A DNA stretch of 64,000 nucleotides from Haliclystus octoradiatus (lineage: Eukaryota; Cnidaria; Staurozoa; Stauromedusae; Haliclystidae). Below are positions 47,801 to 62,800 of this stretch, one piece after another. Made by a program: the position numbers and the translations under genes. Location: the NCBI GenBank assembly GCA_916610825.1, contig OU744446.1:8954309-9018308 (forward strand), in the 5' to 3' direction. Positions within the stretch are counted from its first letter, which is position 1; every line of letters starts with the position of its first letter. The notes beneath the pieces were generated by a model. The model searched no databases. It had not been told where the DNA came from and was given only the letters and a program-made list of their open reading frames with translations.

Positions 47801-50800
47801 ATCAAACTAATTAAAAAATAATTATATTGAGTTTGAAAGATTACAACACAAAAATAAACGTGCTGCAGAAATAGACTATTTAAAACATTGATTATACCCG
47901 TCATTTCTTCTCAGATCGGCTTCAAACTTTTACCAATCAATCTTTCAGTTGATATACATCAAAATCTGTTAGAAGTGTTTGCAGGCACCATCCCTTGGAC
48001 CTTTCCCACATGGTCTCTGGTTTCAATTCCTTGCAGGAGCATCATTGTTTATGATGAGCATCCAGCAATAATGCACACCCACAGACAGTAAATACTAACC
48101 ACCCCAGTGGAAAAGCTACTAGCTTAATCCGGCTTGTGGGAAAATGATAAATCTGAAACAAGTTTTGTAGTTTGAAATGTACAGCTGTGAAATGTACAAC
48201 AGTGTTTACATTCAATGTGACAAAAGCCAGAAAAATATATTTGGAGCTCAGCTATCACAAATTTCTAATTTTTAAATATTAACGTAAGGCATGGAATTAA
48301 CTCCGCATCTAAAAAGTCGCTTTACCTCAGCTAAATAGATCATTATCGCAGCAAATTGCCGCATATTTCAATGCCGTATTTTTCAAAAATTGCAGCTAAA
48401 AAGTCAATTCGCCGCAAGAAAATAGATCATTTCCATAGCTAAATGTCTTATAGACGCATCTATGGAAAATTGCAGCTCAAGTCTCAATTTACCACAGCTA
48501 AATAGATCATTTCCACAGCTAATTGTGTAATAGACTCATCTTTGAAAGATCTCAGCTTAAAAGTTTTTTGGCCCAAGCTAAATAGATCATTTCCGCAGCT
48601 AATTGTCTAATAGATGCAACTCTGAAAAATCGCAGCTAAAAAGTAATGTATTCTCATTTTTTCTAAAAAATTGCAAATGAATAGACTGTTACATCTATTC
48701 TCTGCTCACCACCTTGATTGATTACACCGGTAATAATCTTTTAATCCTTGTCTCGTAAGTTTAGATTAAGATTTTGACCATCCTCCTTCGTTGCAATAAA
48801 TAACTTAGCGTCACCTTTATTGTTGAAATCTTCACAGAATTACCAGCATGTTCCGCTTCCCCTTTTGCTGCATTGTTGTTGTATATCGAGTGCATGATTG
48901 TCATTATCTTCAGAAGAAGCGTAGTCTTGCACCAAGAAAGCCATGTCAGATATGAATATTTTTCATGCATACAAACATGTGTAGTTAAAGCAAAACGCCC
49001 ACAAAAATCAACCAACTAAATCACAGTTTAATAAATCCAGAATGACACTGAAAGGATTCCTGTAATGGAAGGCCCTTAACGGCATGAAATATGTTAAGTA
49101 GCTGCGATAAAATAATTTTTGCTGCGGTAAAGATCCATTTAGATGCAGTTAACAGGCTTTATAGTTGATACTAATAAGATGCGATAAAGGGCCTTTTATC
49201 TGCGGGAAAATTAATGATTAGCTTAGACTAATTTGATGCGGTAAATTGACTTTTCAGATGTGGTAAATTGATTGAATAGCTGAGACTTATCAATTGCGGT
49301 AAATTAACTTTTTAGCCGCGGTTAAACCCTTTATCTCGAATCCTTAACATCACAATAAATTTGGCCTAGGTGCTTGGTTGGTGGGAGGTTGGCAGCAAAA
49401 TACAATAGCTAGTTGAACAATAGCAGACCTGACACCACCAACCAAGCTCCAGTCACACTGCTAAGTCAGTGGAATTCCTAGTTATACTTACCTTTATCAA
49501 CCAACAAAGGGATGGGTAGGGAGGGGAAAGTAAACAATGAACAGCGTAAAATATCAGCTGCACATAAATCAACCGCTTCAACAAATACAATAGCAACAGC
49601 ATAACAATTGTGTTCATATACAAACTTGACATCATTGTTTAGATGAAAGGCTTTTACATAACAGATCATAGGCATACATGCAGTCACAGATCAAACGAGC
49701 CATTCAATAAGCATAAACCCTCATCAACTTTCCTCAACCATTCAGCAGTGCATTGAAGCAAAGAAAGAACAGTATCGCCCTGATCCGCACCAATAATTAG
49801 CTTAATCTAGGGTCCTAGGAATAAGGAACTGACAGGGTCATGCTGTTACATGTGCTCAATTCAACACTAAGGCAGATTGGTGTCTATAAGAAGACTTTGT
49901 GCCATTTAACAGGAGAGCTTGCAGCGGGATTCAAAGATAGTGTTTAACCTCAGTAAAATTTCATTTAACTACAATTAAACCCTTTATCTCAAATCCTTAA
50001 CATCACAATAAATTTGGCCTACGTGCTTGGTTGGTGGTAGGTTGGCAGCAAAATACAATAGCTAGTTGAGCAATAGCAGACCTGACACCACCGAACCTTA
50101 CCTCCAAGGTGCTTGGAGGAGGGTCAGGGATGACTGAACCTCCCTCCAAACATACCCAAGCACCGGTTGAATATTTGAATCATATAAACAAGGATTGATG
50201 AAAATGTAGCGGGTGGAATGAACGAAGTATTGATTAATACCACCACACATACATAAGCGTTGATTAGATATATATTTGATGTAATAGTTGTAGCTGGCCA
50301 CCAACAGGGAGAGGATGAATAAGGGTTAATATGACCGTTGATAAACAGAGCCTCTTTGAAGGTGGACCAGCTTTGCTATTATAGGTGCTGTCGCCACGAA
50401 GGGCAGACGTGAAGAGGGTTGATAAATTACATACAGTGATTAACATTTACAAGGTATACGTGATTACAAACGGAAGCTTTACAGTTGACAAAGGAAATAC
50501 ATTATGGATAAGACAATAGACATAAAACAATCCACTACAAAAACAGAAACATGCATAAACGCACCGTGAGAAGTGCATATTAGTTCTGATGGTACATAAT
50601 AAATCAGGGTTGATTTTCAGGGCAGTAGACTAAGAAAACGTTCTACAGCTTTTTTTTTTTTTTTTCTTCATAATGTTCAAATCAGCAAGCAACAACAAAA
50701 TCATCATAAAATTGATACCTAGCTCTGATGCAAATCACTTGCAGATCTCAGAAATTATATTCCATTAGCAATTGAAGTGGTTCCTCCCATAATGCGAATC

Positions 50801-53800
50801 TTTCGTAGTGATTCATTCCATCACAACCAATTGCAAACTAATAATTTTTAATATAGGTTTTTCCATGTACAAAAGGGGTGACGCTAATTAGGTTACAGTA
50901 TTTAAAACTTAACGCAGGGTCTAACTCAATTGTATCATTAAGGTGTGAAAAATTTACCTCAAATCTGCAGACACCTTTGTTTTCGTGGATTAATTGTCAA
51001 GTGAAAAGTTTTGGGGAATTTTTAGCCCTATTTATGATTTCTGCTTTAGGCCCAAAATAATAGATCCGGCCGTGATAGCAACATCAGCAACAACAACATC
51101 AATGATAGCGGCATGGCCCAAAGCATTAGCATAGCAACATCAACAACAACAACATCAATGATAACGGCATGGCCCAAAGGCATTAGCATAGCAACAAAAT
51201 CAATAATAGTGGCATGGCCCAAAGGCATTAACATAGCAACAACAACAGCATCAATGATAGCAGCACAGCCCAAAGCATTAGCATAGCAACATCAACAACA
51301 ACCACATCATTGATAGCGGCATGTCCCAAAAGCATTAGCATAGCAACCACAACAACATCAATGATAGCAGCACGGCCCAAAGCATTAGAATAGCAACATC
51401 AGCAACAACAACATCAATAATAGCGGCAAGGCCCAAAGCATTAGAATAGCAACATCAACAACAACCACATGATTGATAGCGGCATGCCCCAAAAAGCATT
51501 AGCATAGCGACAACAACAACATCAATGATAGCAACACGTCCCAAAGCATTAGCATAGCAACATCAGTAACAACAACATCAATACTAGCGGCATGTCCCAA
51601 AATATAACATAGCAACAACACAACACCAATGATAGCGGCGCGGCCCAAACACAATAGCATAGAATAACATAGCAACCACAACATCAATGATAGCGGCATG
51701 GCCCAAAAGCATTGGCATAGCAACAACAACGACTGCACAAATGATGGGGGCATGGCCTAAACCATTGGGATAGCATAGCAATAACATTGGGGGTATACCC
51801 GAGGAGCCTTTCGTGATCCGGCCAGAGCATCGGATCACAGACAATTTTCAAAATATCCATATCAGCTTAAATTTTAGCATGCATTTTTTTTTTATAATTG
51901 AGTTATTGCCATTTGATTCTTTTTAGATCATCTCACTTTTCGAGTAATAACTAATACTGTTTCAAGGTGCACTGAAAAGTTGAAAAACTCTTCCCTGCTG
52001 TCATCATAGCGATTAAATTCTGTTGTTCATTTGCTTAAGCTTCTGTTTCTTTTTTGGCTGATCTTTGATTGCTAAATTATGAGTCAAGACAAGTGCTTAC
52101 ATAATAAACAAATATATAGAGTTTTTGAAAATGGTTAAGCACAAATCAAAAATCTGTAACTGTTTTCTTCTTGAATATCATAACCAATTATGTGAGGCAA
52201 AAGCAGGAATTTTTATTTTATTTATTTTTTTTTTTAGCTGGTCTTCCAAAGCAAATTACAAAGGCCAAAAAGCTCATATATTCTGTTCACATACAGTAAT
52301 AAACAGGCAATTTGATGTATCCGTCTTTTATGTCAACTGAACCCATGCGCATTAATAATTAAATCCAATAATCTAAATACTAATATTGCTGATAAAATGT
52401 TTTTACCAAAGCAAACGTTAAGAAACAAACTGTCGGGAAATTGTTTGTAAGACCTCTGCCACATGCCCCTGTAGTTTTTAGTGAACGAAGTGATGCGCTT
52501 CCTACAAAAATCGGAAAGGCCAATCAAAGCTTAGCATATGCGACCTCAATTAGGTGGTGATTGACCAAATTTCTAGCTTGTAAAATTATTTGTAATGTCT
52601 TTATGAATTCAAACGCGTTAAAAATTGTTTTGCACACCACGGGCACATCGTTAAACATGTAAATTACATTTGTGTGTCTCAAATAGTATATTATATCTGT
52701 TTTATAAAATAGATAGCACATCATTCCATTCGCTGAAATTTTACAAGGCACATCTGTAGAGTAGTGGAATAGTGGGCCTTGTGGAGCTAGGCTTATTAGT
52801 TGAGCAATATTTGAAGATTTTCTAAAAGCAGGTTTGGTTTGAAAATGAGGCAGAATTTGAAAATGGCTTTGACTGAAGGGAAACCTCCAATTGTTCTTGG
52901 TTCTTACATTTTAAAAGGCAACGGAATCAAATCTTATTCTGATCAGGCTTGATAAATGCCTTTCTTTAAAACTGAAAAGTTGTTTGCGATAGAGTGCTTC
53001 AAAGCTGGTATCAAAACACTGCAAATGCTTCGTTAAAGACTTCTTCAAATCAAAAGTCAATCAAACAGTTATTTGAGAAAATATCTGGTAAAACCTGCTG
53101 ATCCAACCACTGCTCCAGCCTTCCGGTACCATGGACCATGGCATTGTGTTTAGATAGGCTGGGAATAAGCAAACTCTTTTACCCACATGATTATGACAGA
53201 CATTCAGCATACATGCTAACAGAACTCTTGGGGAAGTCGTCCCATTCTATCAATATATGAGGGTTTAAATGCCAAACTAGTAACTTTGTCCTGCTGTGAT
53301 TTCATGTCTCGATTGGCTTGACAGGTCACTGTCTTCTTACAACTTGGTATGCTTGTGACCGGAAATGTGCTTGTCTAAATGGTCCCTAGCATAATTTCAA
53401 CTTTTTAGCAGCGGTCATCACAGTGTGAAAATGCAACAAAATAACAAGAGCCGCTCATATTTGCCTTTGGTTTACTTTAAAAACAACTTTTTCCTGCAGT
53501 GGACCTTTGTTTACAAGTAGTAATAAATTCATGCATGAAACTCGCGTGTTTATGGAAAATTAATACGAAGGCCTATGACCTTTCAACAAAATAGCTTTGA
53601 AATGGCACGACAAAAAATGATAGTAGACGATCAAGTACTCGACAGTGTGCAATCATGACAAAATCACCAAAACAGCATTGCGCCTTCTCCACATAATGGG
53701 CTGGCTGCTGTGGTAATCCGGCCTAAATCATTTTTGTCAAAATGGTCTCTAGCATAGTTTCAACTTTTTAACAACGGTCAACACGGTTGGAAACTGCAAC

Positions 53801-56800
53801 AAAATAACAAGATAACAAGAGCCGCTCATATTTGCCTTTGGTTTACTTTAAAAACAACTTTTAATTTTCCTTGAAACTTCTAGACATACTAAACAACGTG
53901 CATGTTATCGCCTGATAAACGCGAATGTTTACGCTTGTGAAATCAGTTAGTAGCAAATCGATGGGATTGAGCCAAACGTACATAAATCACAAAAGTGTAT
54001 CACACGGAGTAACAGTTTTAAGCAAAAACAGTTTCCTGCACTTCCTTTGTTTACAAGTAGTTAATAATTCATGCATGAATCTCGCGTGTTTATGGAAAAT
54101 TAATTCGAAGGCGTGACCTATGACCTTTCAACAAAATAGCTTTGAAATGGCGCGACAAAAAATGATAGTCGACATTGTGCAATCGTGACAAAAATCGCCA
54201 AAAATAGCTTTGGGCCTTTTTCACACAATGGGCTGGCTGCATGCGGTAAAACCGGCATAAAATACTGTTGTGATTGCAGAATGGTGAATAATTAAGAATG
54301 ATTGAATGATTGTGCAAAACTTACTTCGAATCGCAAACAATCAAAACCAGCGCAGCAATCAAATAAATCAGTTTTGAAACGCAGTTAAAACTAAACATCG
54401 TTTACGTAAATTTTGTCACCGTCATTCATCCCAACAAAGCAAGCTTGCGACAGTGGAGTTGGAATATCTTGTTTACTTCATTTGGCTTTATTGATGCATT
54501 TTCAATCATGTGCCTTTGAGTAAAATCTCTTGGAAACTATATATAAACTAAGTGAATTGGCCAAACAGTTTACAGGTTACAAAAAACAGTCAGGTCTGTG
54601 GCAGCAAACACCCTCTCTGGTCGTGAATTTTGCAATAGCGTGACCAGGCCACAGCACAACGAATGCCGATCGAGAGCATAATATCTTACAGGCAGCAGAA
54701 CAAATGTTTAAGGCGCTAATAATCCATAGGGGATCATGTTAAAATTTATCTAGACCACAAGGACATTATAAAAAATAAACTACAATAAATAAACTGAATA
54801 GCTGGAACTGGTTAGCTGCTGTAAAAGGACTTTTTTTAGCTGCAAACATAATTGTATCTCTTAACTTAATTGTCTAATATTTAGATGAACAAAGCAAATC
54901 TGGAGGAAACGATTTTCTACACACAGATACTTTCTAAATGGATAGCATGCAATTGTTCCAATGGTTAGTACATAACAACTATTCTCTATATTTATCTCTA
55001 CTATCTACCTATCAGCATACATATCTATCTACATTGTGATCATTTGCCGACATATAGAGAAGATGATGTTAAAGTATACATGTACATTATGATAACACAT
55101 TTGAGCATTGAGAAAATCGAGTAATTCCATTGGTCAAACAGAGATCAATTCTTAAGCTTTATTGATTGTTCTGTGTTTTCCTACCGTAAAGACGCAAAGG
55201 ATAGTTGCGTTTTTGATACATTAAACGTAAGAGGAACGGGTTGTTTAATTGAACAAAACCGTCTACAGATAGGGGATATAATATTTAACAGTTATGTATC
55301 AAAGAGATCAATATTGGTAACTGTTTTAGTCAATGACAAACTGGTCAATTTTGTAATGTATAATCATAGCATACATTTTAATGTATTGAATTACATTTAC
55401 ACAAATAGATTAAAAAACTTTACAATTATGTACAACACTATTAAGATCACAATTAACAAAATCATAGCATAAAACGTTGGAAAATGTTCTCGTTGAACAG
55501 TGGCCTGTTCTTCTGATGCCAGTTAGAGGGTAGCGCAGAACATCATGTAACGGCTGAGAGCATCACTCTTCGGCTCGTATATGATGTCCAATAAATATTA
55601 TTCATCTGTGTCTCACTGTGGTGGTGGCTGATGGAATAATAGCTCTATCTAATATGAATCTGTGGACAATTTTATTGGCTAATGACAACCAAGGGTGTGG
55701 CGAATCATAGCATCGTATGATTGGTCTAGATGTTTTTGGGCTAATTCAGACAAAGTCCATGATTTAGATCCATATAGAAATATTACCTCGATGATATGTT
55801 GGAACAGGCGTAATTTTAAGGTCTCTGAGGAGTTTTATGACCAGAACTAACTAAGACTTACAATATTGCTAACAATTACTCATGAGAAAACAGTTCATGA
55901 ACACTAGATTGCGATCCTTCCCATGAGTTGTTTATAAAAGGTTAGAACAATCCACAAAATCAGTATTGTAGACGTTTTTGTATTGATTATATAAACAAAT
56001 GTGATTTCTTTACTTCAGGAACTTTGCTTTGTGGTAGCGTTGATGTCTTACTAGATCAATGCATCAATGCAGCAAAATTTGGTATTGATGCCACTTATCA
56101 TATCCACACAATTTGTAATCTCCTACGTAAAGATATTCAGGTCCGTATAATTATTTCAATCTTCCTCAAATGTTTATAATGTTGAACCACTAATTGCTAA
56201 CACGCTCATTAACTATTACTTTAAACTGTCATACGATTCCTAGAAAGTTAATTGGTCGGTTAAGCGTGCAGGATATAGATGAAGGCACGCTGCAGAGTTG
56301 AACCACGTTTGCGAATAACCTAAACAAAAAATCAAAACAGGTGGACACACCAAATTTCAAAGCTGGGCATGATGTTATATATTATGTAGGTATGTTATTC
56401 ATGTTAGAAAAGGGTTTTGCAGAGCTCTATCACATACTGTATATAGTATTGCACTCAGGATGTTGGAAGACACTCAAGAAGCTACCCAACTAAGTTTGTT
56501 AATTTGCAATAATTTTCAACTTTACAATTGATTTCATTTATCTCCAGATTGCTAACAGAGATTCATTCTCATTTTCTCTACTGATGCTTCTTTCTACTTG
56601 CCCACCATCATGGTTTCTGGAGACGTTGCAATTCGGTATGTCGATTTAAGAATATGTAAATATGTGAACCGGATCACAGTAAGATAATTGGTTGAATGAA
56701 CACAGTTGCTTAAATTGCGGGATATATAACTCACTAACTATATACCGGTAGCTAATCTATCATAATGTTGGAAGTAAACTTAATTCGGTTAGGCCTATTC

Positions 56801-59800
56801 CTGTTATGTAACTGTCATTTATACCACCAAAGGTATACTGAGGCAATAATATCTAACCATTTCATGTGCTTGACTTTTTGAATATGCATCCCTGTTAGTT
56901 CTGAATCGACATTGATCCAGGTAACTATGCAATTGAATTGTAGTTAAATGAAATTTTACTGGGGTTAAACACTATCTTTGAATCCTGCTGCTTAGCTCTT
57001 TTGTTAAATGGCACAAATTCTACTTGTAGACAAGCAATCTGCCTTGCTGCTGAATTGAGCACATGTAACAGCATTACCCTGTCAGTTCCTACTTCCTAGG
57101 ACCCTAGATTAAGCCACTTATCTTTGCAGTTCAGGAATATATCGTTCTTTCTTTGCTTCAACGCGCCGCATAATGGTTTAGGAAAGTTAATGAGGAGTTA
57201 TGCTTATCGAGCGATTTGTTTGATCTGTGACTGTATGTATCCTATGATCTGTTATGTCAAAGCCATTCATCTCAACAAATGATGTCTAGTTGTATATTAA
57301 CACAATTTTAATGTCGTTGCTATTGTTATTTGTTGATGTGGTTAATTTATGTGCTGCTGATATTTTGCGCTGTTTATTATTTACTTTTCCCCCTCCCATC
57401 CCTTGTTGGTTTAATTACTGCGTATTTTAAAAAGGATTCCTGGTGTATAAGACAGTCTTGTGAATGTTGCTGAGGTCAGATGCATAGAGAATGATATAAA
57501 CACAACTAACAATTGTGACGACCGAATAATATCTATCAGCACTGTGCTTTCAGAAATATTCAAGCACTTACTGTATGTTCGAAATGAGATAGGAACATCA
57601 TCTCAAACCTTTTCCAGTCATGTATGTTGTATTTGTTTAGCACATTGGTTATTGTTGTTGTTCTTCATATAGAATTAATTGTCAAAACGATACATGTCAG
57701 TAGAAAAAGCTTGCAATCATTTTCAGACAATTGGCAGATGTTTACCCTTCAAGTGAACATGATCCAACAACATGTGTTACCTTCCGCAAACCTCAACTTT
57801 TAGATAGAAATTTGAGTAGTTTATTTACATAAAAACGTAAATCAAAATTTCATTTTTCATATTTTCTAATCATTTTAATTTATGTATCCAACATTTTGCT
57901 TTTCCTTCAGAATTTTGCTAGCCTTCTGCAAACCATGTTTCCAAGTTTCCTTACTTTTTTGGACCCTGTTTGTGAAATTGTGGTTGTTGCCTCTCCAAAT
58001 TCAAATCTATGCCATTTATTAAAATATCCTTGATTTCAACTACTTTTGAATTTAAATTCCCTTTTTCTGAGCTTGGGAGAACAAGATTTCTCCATTACAA
58101 CATGCTATCTATATAACAAAAGCTGACGGCCAGACTCGATGACTGTTTGGAATCTTGGTTAATACAACCTAATAATGTTTTATTCTAGTTTCATTTGTTC
58201 TTGGTTCATGCCACAAAGCCAAATGTCTACACCCATCTACAATTGCATTTGTACCAACGTTGCTATGCACAGCATCAAAATATGGTAGCCACTCACCAAT
58301 TGTCTCACGACTTTCCACAAATATCGTAAACAATATTCTGCTATGTCATTCTATCAACCAAGAGAGTAAACAAAACACATCTATGGTAAGTAATTTAAAG
58401 CCCTGCTAAGCAATGCAATCTATTTCTTCTTATCAATGTCTGGTCTAGAATTCGATTTTCAATTGTAATTTACACTAAGAGTTTGTTATGTAAACATGTT
58501 TATATGATGGTATGATCGCAAGTCACAAATATCGTGTTCTATGGTTTTATTGACATTTCAATTTTCATCAAGGTTCTGTTATGAAAGTATGTCATGTCTT
58601 TGTTTGTTTTAGGAAATGCAATTTGTTTGGTCTGAGAGTATGCATAAAAACGCAGAAGACTGTAAACTGTTTCGTCATCTACTCGAGTAAGATATATAAC
58701 TATGCTGATTTTGCTTTGTATGCAAGTTTTCTACGTCTATGCAATTTAAATTGCAAATCAAAATTGCCAACCAATTTCATTTTCTAGGAGTGAGACCTTC
58801 ACGAGACAATGGTTGACTTGCATGTCAAGAGAAGTTTCCTGTGGTAAAACATTGGATGTAGGACAATGGAACATAATTCTCTCTCTGTTGATTTGCCCGT
58901 TTGACGCAGAAACTAAATTGAGTGCTTTGAATCTGCTAGCAGAAGCATCACTGAAAGATCCTGATTTGGTATGTGGCATCCATTACCATGTTAATATGTT
59001 TGGTTCGATGTTTGTGATTCTTCAATGTCTTGCAAAATTCACTATGAATTTTGAAAATCTGAAAACCTACTGAAAACCTACTGAAAACGTATTGGATAGG
59101 CTACAGAATTGGCCTCTTTTCAGTAGCTTTCAAATAGCTTTCAGTAATTTCAGTAGTTTTTCTGTAGAATGAGATAAATCTAGATCTTAGCGTCTATTGA
59201 TTTTTAATATGGTTTCAGTACTCAATCCTATTCGAGTATGTTTTCAGTAGGTTTTTAGTGGCGATTCAGTTTATCCAACATTCATAGCAATTGATGTTCC
59301 TATATTGAACTTATTTGCTGGCTTAAAGCTAGGTTACTGTTCTTTCAAGTTTGTAGGCCTAATCCCAATACATATAATCCAGCATGCCAAAATAGAACAA
59401 AAAGGCAGGTGGCTTTCGTTGTGTCTGTGATCACTATCTGTAATATTACTGTATGCTCTGTTCTATCTACTCCTGTAATATCCAATTATTACAACTTTCA
59501 ATCTTCAAAACCTTTCCGAAGAGCGTTATTGTATGATACTCCGAGTTGCAACAGAGACCCACTCTTGAATTGTGACAGAGTGTCGCCTACAATTGTTTCT
59601 ATGAAAAATATTGTGTTTGAAAATAATCTCTTTGATACTGATTTGCAGCCCTCTTGCAACTGCAGAATCACGTAAATGAATGAAAATACTGTATGTTTGA
59701 ACAGATGTGTGCTCTCATTAGATATTATCCGTTGAAATGGTATGGTATTGTCTGCCACTGTTTTTGCTATTATTGATCAAATCTCTAATTAATGCCAATT

Positions 59801-62800
59801 ATATTTGTTTGCATTATTTTGCAGATTCTAGATTTCTTGCCATTACTCTTGCATGTTCTTCACACTGATTCCTCAGACAAACTGAAGAAGGAGATTTTGT
59901 ACACTCTTCCTGTCATGTCGTCAAGCAAGGTACACATGTTTTTCAAATGTAGCCTAGGGGATTTTATCTCTGATTTATTCCAATAAAGTTACAAAATGCA
60001 AATTAATTTGACCAAATGAATATAGATTATCCTCAATTATTATTTCAAATGTTTTTCTCACAGCAATAGAGTACTTGCAGTAGATGTGACAAACTTCATG
60101 CGAAGCACACATGTGTAGCTCAAAACATATTATTTATTTTTACTGCATTGAACATGTTCTGCACCATTGTTAGAACAAGTTATAACCTTTCAAATGTCTG
60201 TCTTGATTAGAATTGACCTAGTGAATAATTGTGAAATGAGATTGTCGAGGACTTAGAAATATTTTCAAAATGATCAAATTAGGCTTGAGTAATGCATCAA
60301 ACAAATGGAAGCTCTTTTTAATATGCATACCACATCTCTTAAGTTTCCGAGGTGTGTGTTTTGTCTCACACATATTTCAGGAATACAAGCCATGTACCTG
60401 ATGTGTTACCCATGTAGGCTAGCATTTATCACATAGTTAAACTCATCCAATTGATGAGCTTGGCGGAGGTGCTTGGTTGGTGGGGATTATATCTATTGCT
60501 TTTATATTTATTGCTTCTACATTTACTGCTACTATATTTACTGCTTTATGCATTTTTTACTTAATTTTGCTGCTTCTGCTTGCTTGCTATTTGCTGCTGC
60601 TGCTGTACTGGCAAAGCTGTCACACTCCAAATAAATAATCACGCTTCCCAATAGCTCAACCAAGCACCAGTCACTGATAACCAGTGGATTTAACTATGCA
60701 CTGTATAAAATACGGTATCTAAATTAATAACAATAAACTTACCAATCCTTTGCACACATCTTATTACAGGAATACAAGCTGTGTACCTGATATGTTAGCC
60801 ATTTAGCAATTAGCATGTATCACATAGTGAAATGTTCTATATCAGTTAATAAAACGTTATATGCCCAAATTTTGTTTTTTTCAGCACGTCGTATCACCGG
60901 TGTTAGGTTTACTACAGAATCTAGCATCAAACTCTCAAATTCTCCCGGTCATTTTACGTGTCACATATTTTCTATGGAAGAAGCAGGTATGTATGATGTA
61001 GCCTACTGTCAAGTTGATTGTGACCTTTAATTTTGTTTTGTTCCTCGTCAGATTAATTGCTAAATCGCATTGGAACATGGAAATTATTTTATATTTATAT
61101 TGATTGTATTAGAACCTCCCAATATGAATATTAATGTTAATATACAGCACATAGGTACATGAAATAGTTTTGTCTTTCAGCAGATCTGGATACAACAATA
61201 GTATTGATCCAGGGATCCTAGGTCCCAAGATGCAGCTGGAAGGCTTGAGAAAATCCATAAGAAAGTTGATGCTTCTATGATTATAGGCCAAACCTTCATC
61301 TAACGTTTTTCTAAAATTTGACGTTTGCGGAGGGTAAAACAATTTGTCAAACCATGTTCATAAGGATAAAAACTTACCAATTGTCTGAAAATGATTACTA
61401 GTTTCTTCTTCTGCCATGTATTGTTTTGACATTTTGAAAATTATTTCTATAAAAAGAACAACAACAATAACCATGTGCAGAAGAAAAACAACAAAAGAAA
61501 AAGAATGTTCTAGGATGCCAGTCTAAAACTTTTGTCAGACATTGCAGCACAGATTTCTGTCTATTAAGCTTTCAAGCTGATCTCATTCCTCCTTGTTCTC
61601 ATGAAAAGGTTTGTTTGTCAATGTTTGTTGGTAATTGTTGTCACACCTATTCAGAACTACATATTTTTCTTGTTTTTATCTTACTGATTGCTTTTTATGT
61701 TAGCCGCGAGTATTTACACACTTACACAAAATGCTTACGACAGCAATAATGCAGCAAGCATCGATCCCCTCACAGACTGGAGAAGAGTTAATAATTTCGA
61801 GAGCAACTGTAATCATGGATATATGTAGATATAAGTAAGTAAATCTACAGAAGATAGGCTAAATTCCTTGGATCAGATAATTTCATTGAATGATTAGCTT
61901 GATGGTCTCTTTACAAACTGTTTGTACATATAGACATATTGTAACTGCCATTTCTGTTTAATACCACAACTAAGTTTCCTATCTGTACACTTTGCATTCA
62001 TTATTGATATACAGAAATTACTCTTGTATGTGAATGAGATTTGCCCATATTCAGTTTATCTAGATTGTGCATATAACTGTATTTTCTTAAATGTCAACGT
62101 GCTTGCTAAAACATCTTACTCAAAATATTAACTGCGGCAAATATCACTGCGGTATTCAAAGTGCTTATTGTATTTCTCTGTTACCGTTACTCTTTTTGGA
62201 ATGACAGAGTGTCAGCGTCATTCCTTCACGGAATCTTGTAATGTCATTATTATGTCTATGCATATCTATCATTTCAACAAATCGCAAATGTGTTGTTACG
62301 GTCAAAAATTCACCCCCACATTATAACTAATTGCGGGGCAGTCATTTATACTTTAACCTTTCATTCTATTCCCGAAGACTGCAAGACAATCATATTTATT
62401 TATTAATAATAACGTGTATACACTCTCAAAGGAATGTGGTGAAATTTGTAATTTTGATGCAACACAGTATTAGTCTGAAATCACCTGCAATTTAATTTCC
62501 AGATTGATGCTTGCGATTTGTCAGATCAAGTCTACACTCAATACCCAATTAGACTCTGTATATTCCTGGCTCTTTGTCTAATAACTGACTCTCTTTATTA
62601 TTGATGTCTGTGAATTTTAATGCCATATTAATATTAATTAGTTTTATGTACTGTATAAGTATTTTGTTAATTTCCTCTTTCATTCTCTTACCTGAAGATG
62701 TTATAACGACACGTGGTAAATCATGTCTTTCTTTTCGCTATCTTTTATTTCAAAATTTAATTTCCACTCCAAGTTGAAGTTAGTAAACACACATCTCATT

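Noticed and set aside
51046..51844. Several minus-strand repetitive ORFs
   Set aside because: Products of the minisatellite reading through without stops.
55173..55472. 99-residue plus-strand ORF
   Set aside because: Between FOCAD exons 7 and 8, whose phases already join; no domain seen. It could be a transposon relic.
59409..59758. Overlapping ORFs on both strands
   Set aside because: Neither fits FOCAD phase or any known family.
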